Shown here piece after piece: positions 15,323-21,704 of a stretch of DNA of 37,655 bases. How positions within the stretch are numbered: position 1 is the first letter of the stretch; each line of letters opens with the position of its first letter. Source of the DNA: a virus; the IMG/VR virus record IMGVR_UViG_3300032516_000076, positions 1 through 37,655 of that record, one strand, 5' to 3'. Below the pieces are notes generated by a model. The model made no database searches. It saw only the letters and a list, made by a program, of their open reading frames with translations, and was not told the DNA's origin. Both the position numbers and the translations under genes were made by a program.

Positions 15323-16434
15323 TCTTCTCCTTTCTTTATGAAGTTAGCATAGCGTTTGCGGATGGTATCGACATAATTTGGATCGAGTTCCATCATTTTA
15401 CAGGTGCGGTTGGTTTGTTCACAGGCGATGAGGGTAGAGCCGGAGCCGCCAAATAGATCAACAATGTTTGTATTTTCAGCCAATGAGTGATACTTCATGG
15501 CTCTTATATATATTTCAATCGGCTTTTGTGTTACATGAAGTCCGTGTTCCTCCTTGCCCATATTTATTCTGCGGACATACCATATCATCTGCTTATGGCT
15601 TGGATACATCCACGCCAATTCAAACGAACTTCCAAACACATCATTTTCTTGGTCTGAATGTGCTTTTGCCCATACGATAAAATTACCATCATAAAAGTTC
15701 GGGATAGTATTGCAAAAGTAATTCGCACCCCATATACACCAAATATCACATTTCGGCCATGCGATTGTTGTATAATCAAAGGGTTTATCATCACCTATAA
15801 TTGGCCGTTTTACATACGTTGGTTTTGCCCAATTCTTGCTTTCCTTATAAGCTATCCCGTATGGAGGGTCAGTTAGTATCATATCCGCTTTCTTCCCATC
15901 CATTAGTTTTTCCACATCTTCAATCTTGGTCGAATCACCGCAAAGGAGTCTGTGTCTTCCGAGTTGATACATTTCGCCCAGCTTTGACGCAGCCGGTTCA
16001 TCTGATACTTCTGGTACTTCATCCTCTACCACCTCTTTAAACTGATCCAGTAAATCCTGAAGGTTTGTCGGTTCCTTTAAATCCACACTGTAATCTTCCC
16101 AATTAAACTCCGGATAATTAGGAACGAGATTAGCTAACAAATCGTCGTCATAAAAACCAGACCTTTCGTTGAGAACCAGAGCGATCCTTAATTTCTCTGC
16201 CTCGTCTTTTGGTTCGACCACCTCCACCCAGACATCCTTTATTTGCAGGTCACGGTATGCCTTGATACGCATATTTCCCCCGAGAACCTCGCCATCGCCG
16301 GTAATGACCAAGGGTTGCATCTGTCCGTGGTCAGTAATGTGTTTCTTTAACCTTTCAAAGCCATCCTTTGTTATAGATCGGGGATTGCGGTCCCATTCAT
16401 GGAGGGTTGATATGTTTCTGAAGTCTTTTGCCAT
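15295..16434 (-). CDS. ParB-like nuclease domain fused to DNA methyltransferase
   Basis: A protein of 379 residues. Residues 1-90 form a ParB/Srx-like domain (LKKHITDHGQMQPLVITG, GEVLGGNMRIKAY). Residues 160-370 form an amino-methyltransferase: DPPYG at 189-193 and the SAM-binding FGGSGS at 328-333, with TQKP at 302-305. The order DPPY before FxGxG marks the beta class. It would methylate adenine N6 or cytosine N4 in phage DNA, probably against host restriction. No cognate restriction enzyme is visible. It starts the packaging operon. Confidence 0.88.
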   Translation of the reverse strand: MAKDFRNISTLHEWDRNPRSITKDGFERLKKHITDHGQMQPLVITGDGEVLGGNMRIKAYRDLQIKDVWVEVVEPKDEAEKLRIALVLNERSGFYDDDLLANLVPNYPEFNWEDYSVDLKEPTNLQDLLDQFKEVVEDEVPEVSDEPAASKLGEMYQLGRHRLLCGDSTKIEDVEKLMDGKKADMILTDPPYGIAYKESKNWAKPTYVKRPIIGDDKPFDYTTIAWPKCDIWCIWGANYFCNTIPNFYDGNFIVWAKAHSDQENDVFGSSFELAWMYPSHKQMIWYVRRINMGKEEHGLHVTQKPIEIYIRAMKYHSLAENTNIVDLFGGSGSTLIACEQTNRTCKMMELDPNYVDTIRKRYANFIKKGEEWQTVTPAM

Positions 16435-16440
16435 ATTGTA

Positions 16441-16679
16441 ACGGTCTGGGTTTATTTTAACATAGCATTTATTTCACGGCCGTCATTTTTCATTCCTAGG
16501 CGTGAGGCCGATGCGAATAACCCCGATGTTTGGGAGTCAAGCACCAAAATAACACGGCCAAAAGTGGCAAATAACACGGATGGGATGGGATAATCGACAT
16601 TTCTCGAAGCGTATAATTGAATTAGTGGCGATGTTAAGCCACGCCTAGCACATTAAAATAGAAAGGGGGTGAAACCCAA
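16441..16679. promoter_or_regulatory. Divergent control region between the methyltransferase and the plus-strand cassette
   Basis: A region of 239 bases with no gene. It holds two direct repeats AAATAACACGG (16547..16557 and 16569..16579) exactly 22 bases apart, a 9-base inverted repeat CTAGGCGTG/CACGCCTAG (16496..16504 and 16640..16648), a plus-strand TATAAT (16612..16617) without a good -35, and a hairpin GTGGC/GCCAC (16625..16642) in the predicted leader. The repeats end at about -45 from the predicted start, fitting an activator or operator on one helix face. Confidence 0.6.
16612..16617 (+). promoter_or_regulatory. -10 element of the plus-strand cassette
   Basis: Perfect TATAAT on the plus strand; the -35 position (GATAAT at 16589..16594) is poor, suggesting activation by a protein bound at the upstream repeats. 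Predicted start near 16624. Confidence 0.5.
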
Positions 16680-16859
16680 ATGGATAAACCAGCGCAAGAT
16701 GAATGGAATGCTTGGAAGGGGATAGTATCTACCCTAAAAGAAATTGGTGTGGATATAAATGAACAAGATGCCCTGACCGAAGCAATCCGATTCTGGGGAT
16801 GGAAGTTTTATCACTTCCAAACTTGGCAAACGGAATCCAAACACCATGACACAACCTAA
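16680..16859 (+). CDS. Small plus-strand protein 1
   Basis: A protein of 59 residues, beginning MDKPAQDEWNAWKGIVSTLK and ending SKHHDTT. The start is fixed by a strong Shine-Dalgarno (AAGGGGGTG) eight bases upstream of ATG. It is Trp-rich and probably helical (KEIGVDINEQDALTEAIRFW). No family recognised. Together with the next gene it is the only protein-coding transcription unit on the plus strand, with its own -10 box and terminator, so a separately timed regulatory or host-directed role is plausible. Confidence 0.72.
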   Translation: MDKPAQDEWNAWKGIVSTLKEIGVDINEQDALTEAIRFWGWKFYHFQTWQTESKHHDTT

Positions 16860-17097
16860 AGGCCGAGGATGGCATTTACAGATGTCAATCGTAAACGCTC
16901 GGAGTTGGGTCAACAGGTGTTACCCAAAGTATCCACTATTTGAGGGCTTGGATAAGAAACAAGCTCACGAATATCTGAACCGGTTAGAGAAAGCCGGGAT
17001 GATTTGGGCACCGTGCGGATGCGATAAATGCGCACTGGACGGTAGATGTCTGGGATGGGATACTGACGAGAAGTATCCTACCATCGTATGCTCGTAA
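16846..17097 (+). CDS. Small plus-strand Cys-rich protein 2
   Basis: A protein of 83 residues overlapping the previous gene by 14 bases. The middle (FEGLDKKQAHEYLNRLEKAG) resembles a recognition-helix region of a small winged helix. The C-terminus is Cys-rich: C57, C59, C62, C68 and C82 (PCGCDKCALDGRCLGW), possibly a metal site. It could be a DNA-binding regulator. Not recognised as any known family; stop followed at once by a terminator. Confidence 0.72.
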   Translation: MTQPKGRGWHLQMSIVNARSWVNRCYPKYPLFEGLDKKQAHEYLNRLEKAGMIWAPCGCDKCALDGRCLGWDTDEKYPTIVCS

Positions 17098-17102
17098 ATA
17101 AT

Positions 17103-17130
17103 CGGGCGGTCTAGCAAACCGCCCTTTTAT
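17103..17130 (+). terminator. Intrinsic terminator of the plus-strand cassette
   Basis: GGGCGGT (17104..17110), loop CTAGCAA, ACCGCCC (17118..17124), then TTTT. The hairpin lies between convergent genes; on the minus strand no T-run follows, so it works mainly for the plus direction. Confidence 0.85.
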
Positions 17131-17672
17131 CTTACCAGATTTTTAATAAATGATTTATATCTCTCTGGGTCGGATCTGGCTTCGATCACTCTCTCTTTGA
17201 AAGCCGCAATCTTTTCTTTCTGCCGGGACTCGTTACTCTGGACCTGTTTACTATAATCCACCAACCTTGAGTATCCGGCGCGTCTAATCTCCTCTGACGA
17301 AAAGAAATTATGAACCTTGTCTGGGTATTTATCCACGAACTCCGGGTTGATCTCTAACTTCTTAGAGGTCTTGTTATAGGTATGGGGCTGGATCAGATCG
17401 TCGTGATGTTTTTCCCTTTGCTTTTTAATCCGTTCCGATCCCTCCGTCAGGTTTCGGGGTTTGCCTTTGGAATAGGTTTCGACCTTGGCCCGGCAGTCCC
17501 GACACCAGATCACGCCGTACTGGGGATGGACCTCTGCCGGTTTGATCCCGCACCGGGGGCAATCTATGGATAGACTGTCATTTTTGCATAGATTGTTATT
17601 CAGCCGATTCTTTTTCTTACGGGCAATAGACCTCGTTTCCTTGGCAGACCCCCTTTTAGGATGACTTTTCAT
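17127..17672 (-). CDS. Zinc-ribbon basic protein, last gene of the early module
   Basis: A protein of 181 residues with a zinc ribbon at C38xxC41 and C57xxC60 (CPRCGIKPAEVHP, WCRDC), preceded by a strongly basic N-terminus (RSIARKKKNRLNNN) and followed by a charged helical C-terminal half. The TAA stop lies inside the terminator tail of the convergent plus-strand unit. It overlaps the preceding gene by 17 bases. Nucleic-acid binding is likely; the exact role is unknown. Confidence 0.65.
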   Translation of the reverse strand: MKSHPKRGSAKETRSIARKKKNRLNNNLCKNDSLSIDCPRCGIKPAEVHPQYGVIWCRDCRAKVETYSKGKPRNLTEGSERIKKQREKHHDDLIQPHTYNKTSKKLEINPEFVDKYPDKVHNFFSSEEIRRAGYSRLVDYSKQVQSNESRQKEKIAAFKERVIEARSDPERYKSFIKNLVR

Positions 17673-17934
17673 CGTCGTCTATTATATTCTTCATCTGATT
17701 GATAAAACCCTTGTCCTTTTCCTCTTGGATCTCCTCTGGCCTGATCGCCTTAACCATACCGCTCTTGGTGTCCTTCTCGGAACCATCGGTGGCCTGCCGT
17801 GGGGCGTTCTTGTCCTTAGAGGGTGTACTTGTCCTCTCCCTTAGTTTTCCGTTGGCCCATACGTACATCACTACCGCCCCGGCCATCCAAAATGAAATAC
17901 CAATGAAAGCCAGTAAATTAATCTCAATCGTCAT
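17656..17934 (-). CDS. Small membrane-anchored protein
   Basis: A protein of 92 residues with one N-terminal transmembrane segment (LLAFIGISFWMAGAVVMYVW, residues 7-26) and a long charged cytoplasmic tail. Starts within the stop of the preceding gene (ATGA). Could be a membrane-associated host-takeover or exclusion protein; no family recognised. Confidence 0.62.
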   Translation of the reverse strand: MTIEINLLAFIGISFWMAGAVVMYVWANGKLRERTSTPSKDKNAPRQATDGSEKDTKSGMVKAIRPEEIQEEKDKGFINQMKNIIDDDEKSS

Positions 17935-18137
17935 ATCATCCTTTCTATTTCCTGCAACTTTTTGTATTCATCCAATATCGACCAATGGAGAAGCCAGCGG
18001 TGTTTGCAGCGCATACAGGTAACAACCTGATCCCCGGTATGCTTTAAAACAACACTCCCGTCGCCGCAGGGAAGTTTCAGGATCTTCTTCTTCGATTTCC
18101 TGTCCCGTTCCTCGAACCTTTTAAATTTATCATTCAT
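17931..18137 (-). CDS. Small protein with CxxC zinc motif
   Basis: A protein of 68 residues from ATG 18137 (MNDKFKRFEERDRKSKKK); an alternative start two codons earlier is possible. C24 and the pair C41/C44 (VVTCMRCKHRWLLHWS) suggest a metal site, perhaps with a histidine. The N-terminus is very basic. It overlaps its upstream neighbour. Function unknown. Confidence 0.58.
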   Translation of the reverse strand: MNDKFKRFEERDRKSKKKILKLPCGDGSVVLKHTGDQVVTCMRCKHRWLLHWSILDEYKKLQEIERMI

Positions 18138-18327
18138 CGCCATACCGTTTACGTTTGTCCTTCCAGTTTTTAACAGGTTTGGCATTACCGGCGTCAAATT
18201 GCTGTTTCTTTTTCTGCCTACAAGATTTGCACCTTTTAGGATAGGTGAACCCCATCGTGTCGAAGAATTTCTGCTCGCCTTCAGCGAAGTCGAAATTTTC
18301 CCCGCATGAGATACAAGATATTGTCAT
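18130..18327 (-). CDS. Zinc-ribbon protein (zf-trcl-like)
   Basis: A protein of 65 residues with C5xxC8 and C33xxC36 around FAEGEQKFFDTMGFTYPKRC, the arrangement of the probable zinc-ribbon family PF13451 (recognised from memory). A basic tail follows. It overlaps the NinG-like gene by four bases (ATGA). It may bind RNA or DNA. Confidence 0.75.
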   Translation of the reverse strand: MTISCISCGENFDFAEGEQKFFDTMGFTYPKRCKSCRQKKKQQFDAGNAKPVKNWKDKRKRYGDE

Positions 18328-18704
18328 TTTTTAATTTTGTTTAATTGTCGGTAATGTTGATATAAATTTTCTAATTCCTCATAAGTAAACTTATGTATTT
18401 TCCTGCTTCTTTGTACTAAGTCATCAATTTTATCTTTGCCATATTTTTTAATCAATCTAACTGCATATTCCCCAGCATTTCCCCTTTTCCAAATATTGCA
18501 GTTATAGCATTGAGCATTCACGTTCACCTCGTCAAAATAGGTCGCCCCATAAGTCCGGGGAACAAAATGTCCAGCGTGCATTTGGGAACCCCGTGCCGGT
18601 TTATCGCAGGTAAAACATATCCATGAGTCTCGCTCTCTTATGTACCTAGAAAATTCTTTCCAAACCAATTTTTTAATTTGCGATACCCTCTTAGATTTCA
18701 TTAA
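18324..18704 (-). CDS. NinG/Rap-like recombination nuclease
   Basis: A protein of 126 residues from ATG 18704; an in-frame ATG at 18722 would add six residues and overlap the previous small gene more. It shows the NinG/Rap pattern: C29xxC32, then HAGHF (H42, H45), a VNVNAQCYNCN stretch (C65, C68), and the C-terminal helix FTYEELENLYQHYRQ. Lambda Rap (NinG) resolves Holliday junctions and branched DNA. Here it sits with other nucleic-acid genes of the early module, consistent with recombination or clearing of branched DNA before packaging. Confidence 0.85.
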   Translation of the reverse strand, partial: LMKSKRVSQIKKLVWKEFSRYIRERDSWICFTCDKPARGSQMHAGHFVPRTYGATYFDEVNVNAQCYNCNIWKRGNAGEYAVRLIKKYGKDKIDDLVQRSRKIHKFTYEELENLYQHYRQLNKIKK

Positions 18705-18837
18705 TTTTATTTTTATCGGCATTTAACCGTTTTTTCTTTTCCTTGTCCCTCAACGAATCCATCTTTCTTTTTAGTTTCTTTGCCTCGCCCCGAGGTGGAT
18801 GGAGTGAAGGGTCGTGTTGTCCCATCTTAAACTCCAT
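18691..18837 (-). CDS. Tiny basic protein
   Basis: A 48-residue frame from ATG 18837, overlapping the end of the preceding gene by 11 bases and the start of the NinG-like gene by 14 (from 18704). It is extremely Lys/Arg-rich (EAKKLKRKMDSLRDKEKKK). It fills an otherwise empty gap in a tightly packed operon, the main evidence that it is real. Confidence 0.5.
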   Translation of the reverse strand: MEFKMGQHDPSLHPPRGEAKKLKRKMDSLRDKEKKKRLNADKNKINEI

Positions 18838-19096
18838 CAGGTTTAACTTTCCTCTTCAATATCTGCTCCTTCTTGTGGGCAACAACCCTGTCGACATTCT
18901 CCTTGATCTCCTTGCCGGTATAGAACCTCCAGTTCCGGTCGTTTACCGTCAGACTGCGGTTGGCCAGGTTAATCACGCCGGTCCGTTCCATCTTAAGGAG
19001 CGTAATGTATGAGTGGCCGATCTTCAGTTTCGGATACTTCTCTCCCGCCGCCTTCAATGCCTCCATCATGTGTTTTTTGGTGTATAGATCGTCCAT
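18827..19096 (-). CDS. Small winged-helix/MerR-like DNA-binding protein
   Basis: A protein of 89 residues. LYTKKHMMEALKAAGEKYP followed by a strand pair and FYTGKEIKENVDRVVAHKKE resembles MerR/excisionase-type winged helices. It is basic at the C-terminus. A transcription-regulator or recombination-accessory role is possible. The TATAAT upstream (19110..19115) is 13 bases before ATG. Confidence 0.6.
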   Translation of the reverse strand: MDDLYTKKHMMEALKAAGEKYPKLKIGHSYITLLKMERTGVINLANRSLTVNDRNWRFYTGKEIKENVDRVVAHKKEQILKRKVKPDGV

Positions 19097-19109
19097 ACTA
19101 TATATTTAT

Positions 19110-19115
19110 ATTATA
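19110..19115 (-). promoter_or_regulatory. -10-like TATAAT before the 19096 gene
   Basis: The minus strand reads GGTATAATATAAATATATAG before TATGG; the hexamer is 13 bases from ATG, so a leader of about six bases is predicted. Confidence 0.42.
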
Positions 19116-19152
19116 CCACTTATTTCGGCAGCGTAGATGATGAGGTGGTGGA

Positions 19153-19368
19153 TCATAATTTTCCCCAAGTAACTTCAATAATCGGATTTTCTTTATATGG
19201 AGTCAGTCTAACGATTCGCTCACCGTTGGGCAGTTCCCAGTTCAAATAAACTCTTCCATTTTCTTCCGAGTACCATTCAAGCACCGTTATCTCTTTTACC
19301 TGCTTTATTGGTTTCTCTTTCCTTTCCCGGCTTCTGGGGGGAGTCTTTACTGATGGTGAGTTAGTCAT
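19153..19368 (-). CDS. Small protein of unknown function (SPSVK N-terminus)
   Basis: A protein of 71 residues beginning MTNSPSVKTPPRSRERKEKP, then a beta-type C-terminal half (ITVLEWYSEENGRVYLNWEL). Its 5' end shares an exact 18-base sequence (19344..19361) with the 5' end of the next upstream gene. ATGA overlap with that gene. No function recognised. Confidence 0.6.
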   Translation of the reverse strand: MTNSPSVKTPPRSRERKEKPIKQVKEITVLEWYSEENGRVYLNWELPNGERIVRLTPYKENPIIEVTWGKL

Positions 19369-19574
19369 ATTTTGGTAGCAATATTTAGAACAACGGCAAG
19401 AATAAATAACTGAATAAACATTATGTAAATTAGTCCCAAAAGGATAGCTCTTTTAATTTCATTCCATAACTTTTGATTTTTGTCATGGCTTACTGCCCAT
19501 TCCTCAAGTATTTTGCCAACAAGTTCTGCTTGTGTTGTGTCTTTCTTCTTTACTGATGGTGAGTGGGTTTTCAT
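19365..19574 (-). CDS. Small single-pass membrane protein
   Basis: A protein of 69 residues with one transmembrane segment near the C-terminus (AILLGLIYIMFIQLFILAVV). It opens MKTHSPSVKKKDTTQAELVG, whose DNA repeats that of the following gene. Coupled to both neighbours by ATGA overlaps. Role unknown. Confidence 0.6.
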   Translation of the reverse strand: MKTHSPSVKKKDTTQAELVGKILEEWAVSHDKNQKLWNEIKRAILLGLIYIMFIQLFILAVVLNIATKI

Positions 19575-19870
19575 GCCTTCTTGGCCTCCTCAAAATGATT
19601 TAACATTATCTTTCTATCTAAGCATGACTTGGTATCTTCGGAATAATAAATAGCCTGTCTCCATTTCTCTAATATTTCCTTTACTGCTTCTTTACGGGAT
19701 TGAGTGAGGAGGGAACGGATGAAGTCAATTAAGCCAGACCAATATTTGAACGGTACATCTATGTAAAATAGATTGGTTTCCAGTTTTCTCTCCCACTCTA
19801 CTCTCTCGTCTTTACTTGATACTGGGGTTACTCTCTCGTCTTTCTTGGTTTTAATTAGCTGTTTTGGCAT
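19571..19870 (-). CDS. Small helical protein with duplicated KDERV N-terminus
   Basis: A protein of 99 residues. The N-terminus carries an internal duplication (KDERVTPVSSKDERV) encoded by two exact 15-base repeats 30 bases apart (19799..19813, 19829..19843). The rest is helical with aromatic residues (FYIDVPFKYWSGLIDFIRSL). No family recognised. Confidence 0.58.
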   Translation of the reverse strand: MPKQLIKTKKDERVTPVSSKDERVEWERKLETNLFYIDVPFKYWSGLIDFIRSLLTQSRKEAVKEILEKWRQAIYYSEDTKSCLDRKIMLNHFEEAKKA

Positions 19871-19872
19871 AG

Positions 19873-19944
19873 TTATTTCTTCCCTACGGTAATCCCCAGT
19901 ATATAACCAAGAACAAAGGCAAAGATGATCTTGAGAGTAATCAT
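19873..19944 (-). CDS. Micro-protein with one membrane helix
   Basis: A 23-residue frame, MITLKIIFAFVLGYILGITV then GKK, immediately after the FolE-like gene and overlapping its 3' vicinity. It is nearly all one transmembrane helix with a basic end. Translation is plausible through coupling but unproven. Confidence 0.42.
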   Translation of the reverse strand: MITLKIIFAFVLGYILGITVGKK

Positions 19945-19957
19945 AAATACCAGAGTT

Positions 19958-20449
19958 TCATGATCTTTTTGAAAACCAGTTACGATATAGAACAACCTCG
20001 GCATCTCTTGACACCCCGTCTTTGTGGTTGCACTCGTATTTCCCCCGCATCTCAAATGTAAAACCCTTCGGTTTCACTCTCTTTTTAAATTCCTCACAAA
20101 ACTCCTCAAATATGTCTTCCATCAGTAGGGGTTGGGCCACAATCGCCCGGAAAACCATGTACGCCTTAGAGGTGCCAATCATCTTATTGCCAGATGGAAC
20201 ATAAGTAAGAGTCGCTGTGTAATGGGTAGGCAAGAAATGGTGGGGGCAAAGACCCTCTGCCTCAAATCCGGTTAATGTTATTTCCCCCGAATAGGAGGAT
20301 AAAAAAGTCGTGTCTAATTCTTCTAACACCGATTGTTTCATTTCCACTCCCCGATAATAATAATTGACCATCCGTTCCCACCGTTCCACTGATTTGTCCA
20401 GACTTTCTGCATAGCGGGGGTCGATTTTGATGTAGTCGTTTATTTTCAT
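19958..20449 (-). CDS. Divergent GTP cyclohydrolase I-like (FolE, T-fold) protein
   Basis: A protein of 163 residues. GLCPHHFLP (C68, H70, H71), YVPSGNKMIGTSKA and a late Cys (C140 in KYECNHKDGVSRDA) match the zinc ligands and strands of FolE, which converts GTP to 7,8-dihydroneopterin triphosphate. E111 aligns with the guanine-binding Glu of FolE. By hand alignment, the residues matching E. coli His179 and Arg185 are Tyr/Asp-like here, so substrate or chemistry may differ. It is shorter than E. coli FolE (about 220). It is coupled (ATGA) to the CYTH gene. No QueD, QueE or QueC partner is present. Confidence 0.82.
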   Translation of the reverse strand: MKINDYIKIDPRYAESLDKSVERWERMVNYYYRGVEMKQSVLEELDTTFLSSYSGEITLTGFEAEGLCPHHFLPTHYTATLTYVPSGNKMIGTSKAYMVFRAIVAQPLLMEDIFEEFCEEFKKRVKPKGFTFEMRGKYECNHKDGVSRDAEVVLYRNWFSKRS

Positions 20450-20994
20450 TTAAAGTGTGGGTCCGGGGTGATCCCCTTAGATAAACACAAATCCTTGTAA
20501 ATCCCATCGTAGGAGCGGGTGATGTTGGCGTTAAGGTCGAAACCCAGTTTTACCGCCAGCTTTTTTATTGGTTCCTTTTCACCTTCAATCTCGACATAGT
20601 TTCCGAAGGAAAACTCGTCAAGAAATACTTTCACCCCGCCCAACTCCCAAATGGTGCGGTGTCGCTGATAACTGGAAACTGGCGTGTACCCCAATTCCTT
20701 CAAAACAAAGGCCACCTGCTCGGGGTTTTCAATCTCTGACTCGTATTCGATCTCTACCTTAATGCCGTTCCTGGTGACAGGTCGCTTGTATGATAGAGAG
20801 TTTATGTGACCGGCGGTCCTGATCCGAAGCCGTCCGTCCGACTCGATCATAAACTTGGAGGGGTTGTCGTACATGGTGGTGGTTTCCAGTACCCGGAGGT
20901 GAAAAATCCGAGCCCCGATTTTATCTATGGCCGCACGAAACTCTGCCATATTATCCAGTTTAAACTTCAACTCTATTTCAAGGTTGTCTTTCAT
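20446..20994 (-). CDS. CYTH-domain triphosphate enzyme (CyaB/ThTPase-like)
   Basis: A protein of 182 residues, the usual size of class IV adenylate cyclase (CyaB) proteins. The signature ExExK is intact (EIELK, residues 6-10), as are the tunnel residues: RLRIR (55-59), SYKRP (K70, R71), KVEIEYE (E81, E83), the basic pair near R111/R113, and FLDEFSFGNYVEIEG (D126, E135, E137). CYTH enzymes act on nucleoside or thiamine triphosphates or tripolyphosphate with Mg or Mn. Stop and start codons overlap those of the flanking methyltransferase and FolE-like genes, so a joint pathway is likely. Confidence 0.87.
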   Translation of the reverse strand: MKDNLEIELKFKLDNMAEFRAAIDKIGARIFHLRVLETTTMYDNPSKFMIESDGRLRIRTAGHINSLSYKRPVTRNGIKVEIEYESEIENPEQVAFVLKELGYTPVSSYQRHRTIWELGGVKVFLDEFSFGNYVEIEGEKEPIKKLAVKLGFDLNANITRSYDGIYKDLCLSKGITPDPHFK

Positions 20995-21668
20995 ATTTTG
21001 TAGATAGTGTATAAGACATTGAAATAACCCAAAGTATAGCCGTTCCCAGTTTGGGTAGTCCCTTTAACAATCTTCCTGATGTTGTTTTTGTTCTTATCCC
21101 ACAATTCGGGGCGTTTCTCCGACAGGAATTTAATCATCCCCAGCATTTCCTCATCCGTTTTTGTTTCCATGTTGATGGGGATAATTTCTCTCTCGTATTT
21201 AACATACTTTTTGACTATCTCCTGAACCTGCAAATCCGTCCTGTTGGAAATATCCGGGTGGATCTTCTCTTTGATTACCTGCATCAACCCGTCGTAGGTC
21301 ATATTGAAGATGTAAATCTTGCCCCCGACCTTGAGTAGTTGGTACATTTTAGCAATAGCCTTCTCTTTATCATCCAAGTAAGTCAACAAGTGGGAGGCCA
21401 AAATCACATCGTATCTGCTGCTGGTTTGAAAGTCCTCAAACTTGGTATTGTGGCAGACAATTCCCTGTTTTTCCAAGTTTTCACAGTAATTCTTCTTTTC
21501 CTCAACGACCTCTACCCGATCAAACATATCTTTCAAAGCAAGGGTTATTGTCCCTTCCCCACACCCTATATCCAGAAGTGACCCGCCTATCTTGCGGCGT
21601 AGGAGTGCAATCTGCTGAATCTTCTCGTCAGAGTGGCTAAGGAAAAACTGAAATTGATTGCCATTCAT
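20991..21668 (-). CDS. Class I SAM-dependent methyltransferase
   Basis: A protein of 225 residues with motif I LLDIGCGEG (31-39), an acidic residue after the next strand (VVEEKK), YDVILASHLLTYLDD, and a motif with LKVGGKIYIFN. It lacks the DPPY/NPPY motif of DNA amino-methyltransferases and resembles small-molecule methyltransferases. It is the first gene of a three-gene coupled cassette with CYTH and FolE-like genes. Its start lies seven bases after TATAAT of a near-consensus promoter (21676..21704), predicting leaderless mRNA. Target unknown; a pterin or nucleotide derivative is the natural guess. Confidence 0.82.
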   Translation of the reverse strand: MNGNQFQFFLSHSDEKIQQIALLRRKIGGSLLDIGCGEGTITLALKDMFDRVEVVEEKKNYCENLEKQGIVCHNTKFEDFQTSSRYDVILASHLLTYLDDKEKAIAKMYQLLKVGGKIYIFNMTYDGLMQVIKEKIHPDISNRTDLQVQEIVKKYVKYEREIIPINMETKTDEEMLGMIKFLSEKRPELWDKNKNNIRKIVKGTTQTGNGYTLGYFNVLYTIYKI

Positions 21669-21675
21669 AGTGATG

Positions 21676-21704
21676 ATTATATACCATGTTTATATAAATA
21701 TCAA
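21676..21704 (-). promoter_or_regulatory. Near-consensus promoter of the MTase-CYTH-FolE cassette
   Basis: The minus strand has TTGATA (21699..21704), exactly 17 bases, perfect TATAAT (21676..21681), seven bases CATCACT, then ATG 21668. The expected transcription start is the A of the start codon. Confidence 0.78.

Noticed and set aside
20446-20994. Adenylate cyclase as the firm function of the CYTH protein
   Set aside because: CYTH folds cover cyclases, thiamine triphosphatases and tripolyphosphatases with the same residues; the sequence alone does not decide.
19958-21668. 7-deazaguanine (queuosine-type) DNA modification pathway
   Set aside because: FolE-like is the only member; QueD, QueE, QueC, QueF and DpdA-type genes were not found in the window.
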